Source: JBNKFQ01 sp050289385 (GTDB lineage: Bacteria > Pseudomonadota > Gammaproteobacteria > Pseudomonadales > Porticoccaceae). Taken from it: a DNA stretch of 9,350 nucleotides. A model generated the notes under the pieces. That model was given only the letters and a program-made list of their open reading frames with translations. It was not told the DNA's origin and made no database searches. The stretch is from positions 1 through 9,350 of the forward strand of contig JBNKFQ010000046.1 of the NCBI GenBank assembly GCA_050289385.1, in the 5' to 3' direction. Of the stretch, positions 6,675 through 9,350 are shown one piece after another. The stretch's first letter is position 1, and each line of letters opens with the position of its first letter. The position numbers and the translations under genes are program-made.

Positions 6675-8119
6675 TGAGTAAGACAGCAGTATTTGAAATT
6701 CCCGAGATGCGTCGCATTCGCCGTATTCATTTTATCGGTATTGGCGGTAGCGGCATGTGTGGCATCGCCGAGGTATTACTCAATCAGGATTACGAAATTT
6801 CCGGTTCTGACCTGATGGATGGGGCGGCTACCAGGCGTCTCAAAGACATGGGTGCCCGCATATTTATTGGTCACAGGGCAGAAAATGTTGACGGTGTTGA
6901 TGTGGTGGTGAATTCATCGGCAGTCAGGGAAGACAACCCGGAAATGCTGCGTGCCCGCGAGAATCGAATCCCGGTTGTTCGCCGCGCTGAAATGTTGGCA
7001 GAGCTGATGCGTTATCGGCACGGTATTGCCGTGGCCGGCACCCATGGCAAGACCACCACCACCAGCCTGATCGCATCAATTCTTGCACAGGCGGGTAAAG
7101 ATCCCACATTTGTTATTGGCGGCCGGCTTAATAGCGCGGGCGCCAACGCCGGTCTCGGTGAGAGTCGCTATCTGGTGGCAGAGGCCGACGAAAGCGATGC
7201 GTCGTTCCTGCACTTGCAGCCGATGTCGGCGGTAGTGACGAATATCGATATAGACCATATGGAAACTTATGGTTTCGACGAAGGGAAACTGAAAAAAACC
7301 TTTGTCGAATTTCTCCACAATCTGCCGTTTTACGGTTTGGCGGTACTTTGCATTGACGATGAACGGGTGCGGGAAATCATGCCCGATGTGTCGCGGCCCG
7401 TTTTGACATACGGCTTTGGCAAGGGCGCGGATTATCGCCTGTCCGGTTTGACAGCAGACCAACGTAGTATGCGGTTTCGTATTGATCGGCCCGAAGGTCA
7501 TTTGCCGTTGGATATTGAACTCAATATTCCGGGAGTGCACAACGCATTAAACGCGGCCGCAGCAGTGGCGGTGGCAACCGATGAAGGCATTGATGACGCG
7601 TCCATCTGCAAGGGCCTGACTACCTTTGGCGGTGTTGGGCGCCGCTTTGAAATTTATGGTGAATACCCCTTGCCTTTCATTGGTGAGACAGTTGGTGAAG
7701 GCGACACGGCCATGCTGGTGGATGATTACGGTCACCATCCGCGCGAAGTTGCGGCCACCATAAAAGCGGTACGTGATGGTTGGCCCGATCGACGCCTGGT
7801 AATGGTATTCCAGCCTCATCGCTACACCCGTACTCGGGATCTCTATGAAGATTTTGTACAGATTTTGTCGAGCTGTGATGCTCTGGTATTGACCGAAGTA
7901 TACAGCGCCGGTGAGGAGCCGATTCCGGGTGCAGACAGCCGTCACTTGTGCCGCAGTATTCGCCAGCGCGGTCTGGTGGACCCGATTTATGCGGCCCGTA
8001 TTGAAGATGTGCCCGATATCGTGCGCGACGTTGTACAGCCCAATGACATTGTGATTACCCAGGGGGCGGGCAGTGTTGGCAAGCTAGTGAAGATTTTGGC
8101 GGAGAGGAAGTTGCGGTGA
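6674..8119 (+). CDS. murC: UDP-N-acetylmuramate:L-alanine ligase MurC
   Basis: MurC is the cytoplasmic ATP-dependent ligase that starts the stem peptide by joining L-Ala to UDP-MurNAc. From ATG 6674 the protein has 481 residues (E. coli 491). Motifs: RRIHFIGIGGSGMCGIAEVL (16-35), the nucleotide-sugar Rossmann loop; SGSDL (43-47); VVNSSAV (78-84); the P-loop GTHGKTTTT (122-130); AEADESDASFLHLQP (169-183); NIDIDHMETYG (190-200); GVHNALNAAAAVAVA; GVGRRFE; DDYGHHPREVAATI (from 350); FQPHRYTRTRDLY (from 379); EPIPGADSR; and a final TQGAGSVGKL. A TTG at 6671 is in frame, but ATG 6674 is preferred because it follows AGAGAG and overlaps the mini-ORF stop. The loop between GEYPLPF and DTAMLVDDYGHHP is a few residues longer than in E. 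coli. The stop overlaps an ATG at 8119 that no longer leads into ddl. Confidence 0.97.
   Translation: MSKTAVFEIPEMRRIRRIHFIGIGGSGMCGIAEVLLNQDYEISGSDLMDGAATRRLKDMGARIFIGHRAENVDGVDVVVNSSAVREDNPEMLRARENRIPVVRRAEMLAELMRYRHGIAVAGTHGKTTTTSLIASILAQAGKDPTFVIGGRLNSAGANAGLGESRYLVAEADESDASFLHLQPMSAVVTNIDIDHMETYGFDEGKLKKTFVEFLHNLPFYGLAVLCIDDERVREIMPDVSRPVLTYGFGKGADYRLSGLTADQRSMRFRIDRPEGHLPLDIELNIPGVHNALNAAAAVAVATDEGIDDASICKGLTTFGGVGRRFEIYGEYPLPFIGETVGEGDTAMLVDDYGHHPREVAATIKAVRDGWPDRRLVMVFQPHRYTRTRDLYEDFVQILSSCDALVLTEVYSAGEEPIPGADSRHLCRSIRQRGLVDPIYAARIEDVPDIVRDVVQPNDIVITQGAGSVGKLVKILAERKLR
8101..8110 (+). promoter_or_regulatory. Strong Shine-Dalgarno site before ATG 8119, likely the former ddl ribosome binding site
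   Basis: GGAGAGGAAG lies inside the last codons of murC, 8 nt before an ATG at 8119 that overlaps the murC TGA (TGATG). This is the layout of a tightly coupled downstream gene, yet the frame from 8119 runs into the palindromic element rather than ddl. It reads best as the original ddl initiation region, left in place by an insertion. Confidence 0.55.
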
Positions 8120-8379
8120 TGGTGCAGGTGGGGAGTGTTCGATGTTGGATGTTCGATGTTCGACGAAAAAGCGGCGCGGCGGCGAGTTTCGGTGTTGTAA
8201 GCGGAGCTGCTCAGAACGTTGGAGTCCGGTGGAAACAGCAATGCAAGGCAGGTGACAAAATGCCCGGTTTTTGCCTTTCGTCGAACATCGAACATCGAAC
8301 ATCGAACGAAAAACCCGGAGCGGCAACACAAAGCGTGCGACCAGACAAACAAGAACCCTGTAACTGGAGCGGCACATAG
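8119..8379 (+). CDS. Candidate 86-codon frame crossing the repeat element, coupling murC to ddl
   Basis: The frame begins at an ATG overlapping the murC stop, with a good Shine-Dalgarno site 8 nt upstream. It stays open through the whole inverted-repeat element and stops with TAG at 8377-8379, overlapping the GTG start of ddl (TAGTG). The protein has no recognisable domain. Its arms read FDVRRK and SNIEHRTSN, which come from the heptad repeats, and the rest is a biased, Cys- and Gln-containing filler. I do not think it is a functional enzyme. If it is translated, its value would be to carry ribosomes from murC to ddl. It could equally be chance openness in a 257-bp insert. Confidence 0.35.
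   Translation: MVQVGSVRCWMFDVRRKSGAAASFGVVSGAAQNVGVRWKQQCKAGDKMPGFCLSSNIEHRTSNEKPGAATQSVRPDKQEPCNWSGT
8120..8378. other. murC-ddl intergenic gap carrying an inverted-repeat element
   Basis: This 259-nt region separates two genes that are normally adjacent. It holds the palindromic element (8137-8307) and then about 70 nt of purine- and A-rich sequence. GGAGCGGC appears twice in that tail (8317-8324 and 8366-8373), and the second copy serves as the likely Shine-Dalgarno site of the present ddl start. A short local inverted repeat (8264-8272 with 8309-8318) surrounds the right arm. GTGCAG occurs at 8122-8127 and at 8379-8384, just outside the insert on both sides. No known RNA, promoter or terminator was recognised. 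Confidence 0.8.
8137..8307. repeat. Inverted-repeat element 2, heptad-armed palindrome
   Basis: The left arm (8137-8168) and right arm (8276-8307) match as inverted repeats at 31 of 32 positions; the single difference is 8147 against 8297. Each arm is four 7-bp units of GTTSGAY followed by CGAAA-type sequence. The spacer is about 107 nt. Read on the - strand, the bases inside the right arm (8255-8280) resemble those inside the left arm of element 1 (2800-2822): a CGAAA start, a CGGG core, then ATTTTGT. The two copies therefore appear to be family members in opposite orientation. The arms are better preserved than in element 1, consistent with a younger copy. No transposase is present. Confidence 0.9.
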
Positions 8380-9320
8380 TGCAGAAGATGAACCAAAACC
8401 TGAACCCTGACAAATATGGCCGCGTCGGTGTCGTGTTCGGCGGCGTATCTGCAGAGCGCGACGTATCGCTGCAGTCCGGGCAGGTTGTGTATGACGCCTT
8501 GGCACGCGCCGGTGTAAATGTCGTTGCCCTCGACGTTGGCGACCAGCCGATGCAGACCATACAGGCAGCGGGGGTCGATCGAGTGGTGCTGGTTTTGCAC
8601 GGTCCGGTTGGTGAGGATGGCACGATCCAGGGAGCTCTTGAGGTGGCGGGTATTCCGTACACCGGAAGCGGGGTGCTGGCATCGGCACTGGCGATGGATA
8701 AATGGCGTTGCAAATCACTTTGGCTTGGCATGGGGCTACCTACCGCAGAATTCACCATGCTGGATAAACACAGTAACTGGGCCGCCATTCTGGAGCAGTT
8801 GGGCGGCGCGGTGATGGTCAAGCCCTCTTGTGAGGGTTCCAGTATTGGTATGTACAAGGCCGAAACGGTGCAAGAACTGCATGACGCGTGGGCTCAGGCA
8901 TCTGTTTACGGTGCGGTGATGGCAGAGCGCTGGATCAGCGGTAGTGAGTACACTGTGGCGATACTTGATGGGCAAGCCCTGCCGCCTATCAAGTTGGAAA
9001 CTGACCGTGGTTTTTACGATTACGAGGCCAAATACGTGGTGAATGATACGCGCTATCTGGTGCCCTGTGGTCTTCATGGTGGTGAGGTGAATGAGTTAAA
9101 GCGGCTGGCATTGGCAGCGTTTGATAGCCTGGGTTGCTCCGGTTGGGGGCGCGTGGATCTGATGCGCGATAGCGATGGCAGTTTCCAGTTGTTGGAAGTG
9201 AATACGATTCCGGGCATGACCGGCCACAGTCTGGTACCGAAGGCAGCGGCTGAAGAAGGTATTTCGATGGAGGCACTGGTGGTAAAAATTCTGGATACCT
9301 CGCTGCGGCGGGGAGATTGA
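8379..9320 (+). CDS. ddlB: D-alanine:D-alanine ligase (DdlB type)
   Basis: Ddl is the cytoplasmic ATP-grasp ligase that makes the D-Ala-D-Ala used by MurF. The protein has 313 residues from GTG 8379, against 306 in E. coli DdlB. Motifs: GVVFGGVSAERDVSLQSG (17-34) with Glu26; LHGPVGEDGTIQG (73-85); PYTGSGVLASALAMDK (93-108); KPSCEGSSIGM (148-158) with Ser154; FYDYEAKY (212-219) with Tyr219; GWGRVDLM (255-262); and LLEVNTIPGMT (271-281). Glu26, Ser154 and Tyr219 match the E. coli triad Glu15, Ser150 and Tyr216. Asp260, Glu273 and Asn275 match the Mg2+ ligands. Tyr219, rather than Phe, fits D-Ala-D-Ala and not D-Ala-D-lactate synthesis. GTG 8379 follows GGAG at 8366-8369 and overlaps a TAG; ATG 8388 is an alternative that removes 3 residues. 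The stop overlaps the next gene (TGATG). Confidence 0.96.
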   Translation: MQKMNQNLNPDKYGRVGVVFGGVSAERDVSLQSGQVVYDALARAGVNVVALDVGDQPMQTIQAAGVDRVVLVLHGPVGEDGTIQGALEVAGIPYTGSGVLASALAMDKWRCKSLWLGMGLPTAEFTMLDKHSNWAAILEQLGGAVMVKPSCEGSSIGMYKAETVQELHDAWAQASVYGAVMAERWISGSEYTVAILDGQALPPIKLETDRGFYDYEAKYVVNDTRYLVPCGLHGGEVNELKRLALAAFDSLGCSGWGRVDLMRDSDGSFQLLEVNTIPGMTGHSLVPKAAAEEGISMEALVVKILDTSLRRGD

Positions 9321-9350
9321 TGATGGCGCGCCAGGCTAGCAAAAAAGGGG
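9320..9350 (+). CDS. ftsQ: Probable FtsQ N-terminus (truncated by window end)
   Basis: An ATG at 9320 overlaps the ddl TGA, and a second ATG follows at 9323. GGGGAG (9310-9315) lies 4 nt before the first and 7 nt before the second, so the second may be the true start. Only about ten codons are visible (MMARQASKKG), a basic cytoplasmic tail that would precede the single membrane anchor of FtsQ. The identity is inferred from position: ddlB is followed by ftsQ, ftsA and ftsZ in gammaproteobacterial dcw clusters. The residues alone would not identify it. Confidence 0.65.
   Translation, partial: MMARQASKKG

Noticed and set aside
6671..6676. TTG 6671 as the murC start
   Set aside because: ATG 6674 is the next codon, is the stronger start, and forms the TGATG overlap with the preceding mini-ORF. 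The TTG adds only one residue.
2773..8307. Heptad repeats as a CRISPR array
   Set aside because: The units are only 7 bp, directly adjacent without spacers, and arranged as inverted arms. There are no cas genes.
8205..8380. An independent mobile gene, toxin-antitoxin pair or new enzyme in the murC-ddl gap
   Set aside because: The gap is too short, its frames derive largely from the repeat arms, and there is no recognisable motif beyond them.
8219..8410. 63-residue frame over element 2 and the ddl start
   Set aside because: It has no initiation signal, consists mostly of repeat-derived SNIEHRT-like sequence and overlaps ddl in another frame.
8829..8831. Cys151 in place of Arg in the Ddl motif PSREGSS of E. 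coli
   Set aside because: As far as I recall this position varies in the family, and the adjacent catalytic Glu-Gly-Ser-Ser is intact, so it does not suggest altered function.
8084..8857. Long open frames on the - strand (8084-8857 and 7987-8718) covering the murC end, the element and the ddl start
   Set aside because: They are antisense shadows of murC and ddl joined through an element that happens to be open in several frames. Composition is biased and no domain is recognisable.

Overview
The window is a nearly gapless stretch of a division and cell wall (dcw) cluster, all on the + strand: the 3' end of murE, then murF, mraY, murD, ftsW, murG, murC and ddl (ddlB type), and the first codons of what is probably ftsQ. 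This is the gene order of Gammaproteobacteria such as Escherichia coli and Pseudomonas. The moderate GC content and the sequence details suggest a marine or environmental gammaproteobacterium, perhaps near Cellvibrionaceae and relatives; that placement is an impression, not a demonstrated fact.

Layout: murE (to 248) overlaps murF (245-1648) by ATGA. mraY (1652-2734) follows after 3 nt with a clear ribosome binding site. A 210-nt gap (2735-2944) holds a palindromic element. murD (2945-4342) overlaps ftsW (4339-5568) by ATGA, and ftsW overlaps murG (5552-6652) by 17 nt. murC (6674-8119) follows a short interval bridged by an 11-codon mini-ORF. A 259-nt gap (8120-8378) holds a second palindromic element. 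ddl (8379-9320) overlaps the start of ftsQ by TGATG.

The genes form one pathway. MurC, MurD, MurE and MurF add L-Ala, D-Glu, the third residue (expected meso-diaminopimelate) and D-Ala-D-Ala to UDP-MurNAc. Ddl supplies the D-Ala-D-Ala. MraY moves phospho-MurNAc-pentapeptide onto undecaprenyl phosphate, and MurG adds GlcNAc to give lipid II. FtsW polymerises lipid II at the septum, and FtsQ belongs to the divisome. All enzymes look intact, with their family motifs.

The genes are ordinary; the two gaps are not. Each contains an inverted repeat of 159 to 171 nt whose arms are built from four 7-bp units of consensus GTTSGAY. Each breaks a junction in an operon whose other junctions are overlaps or only a few bases long. 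At murC/ddl the sequence still shows a strong Shine-Dalgarno site and an ATG overlapping the murC stop. A 6-bp direct repeat (GTGCAG) bounds the insert, and removing the insert would put that ATG in frame with ddl. An 86-codon frame now crosses the insert and ends in a TAGTG overlap with the present ddl start. At mraY/murD a 6-bp repeat (GGTGAT) would likewise restore a TGATG overlap. The simplest reading is that a small mobile or mobilised repeat family entered the operon twice at stop/start junctions while translation of the downstream genes was kept. I see no RNA genes, CRISPR array, transposase or wholly new system.
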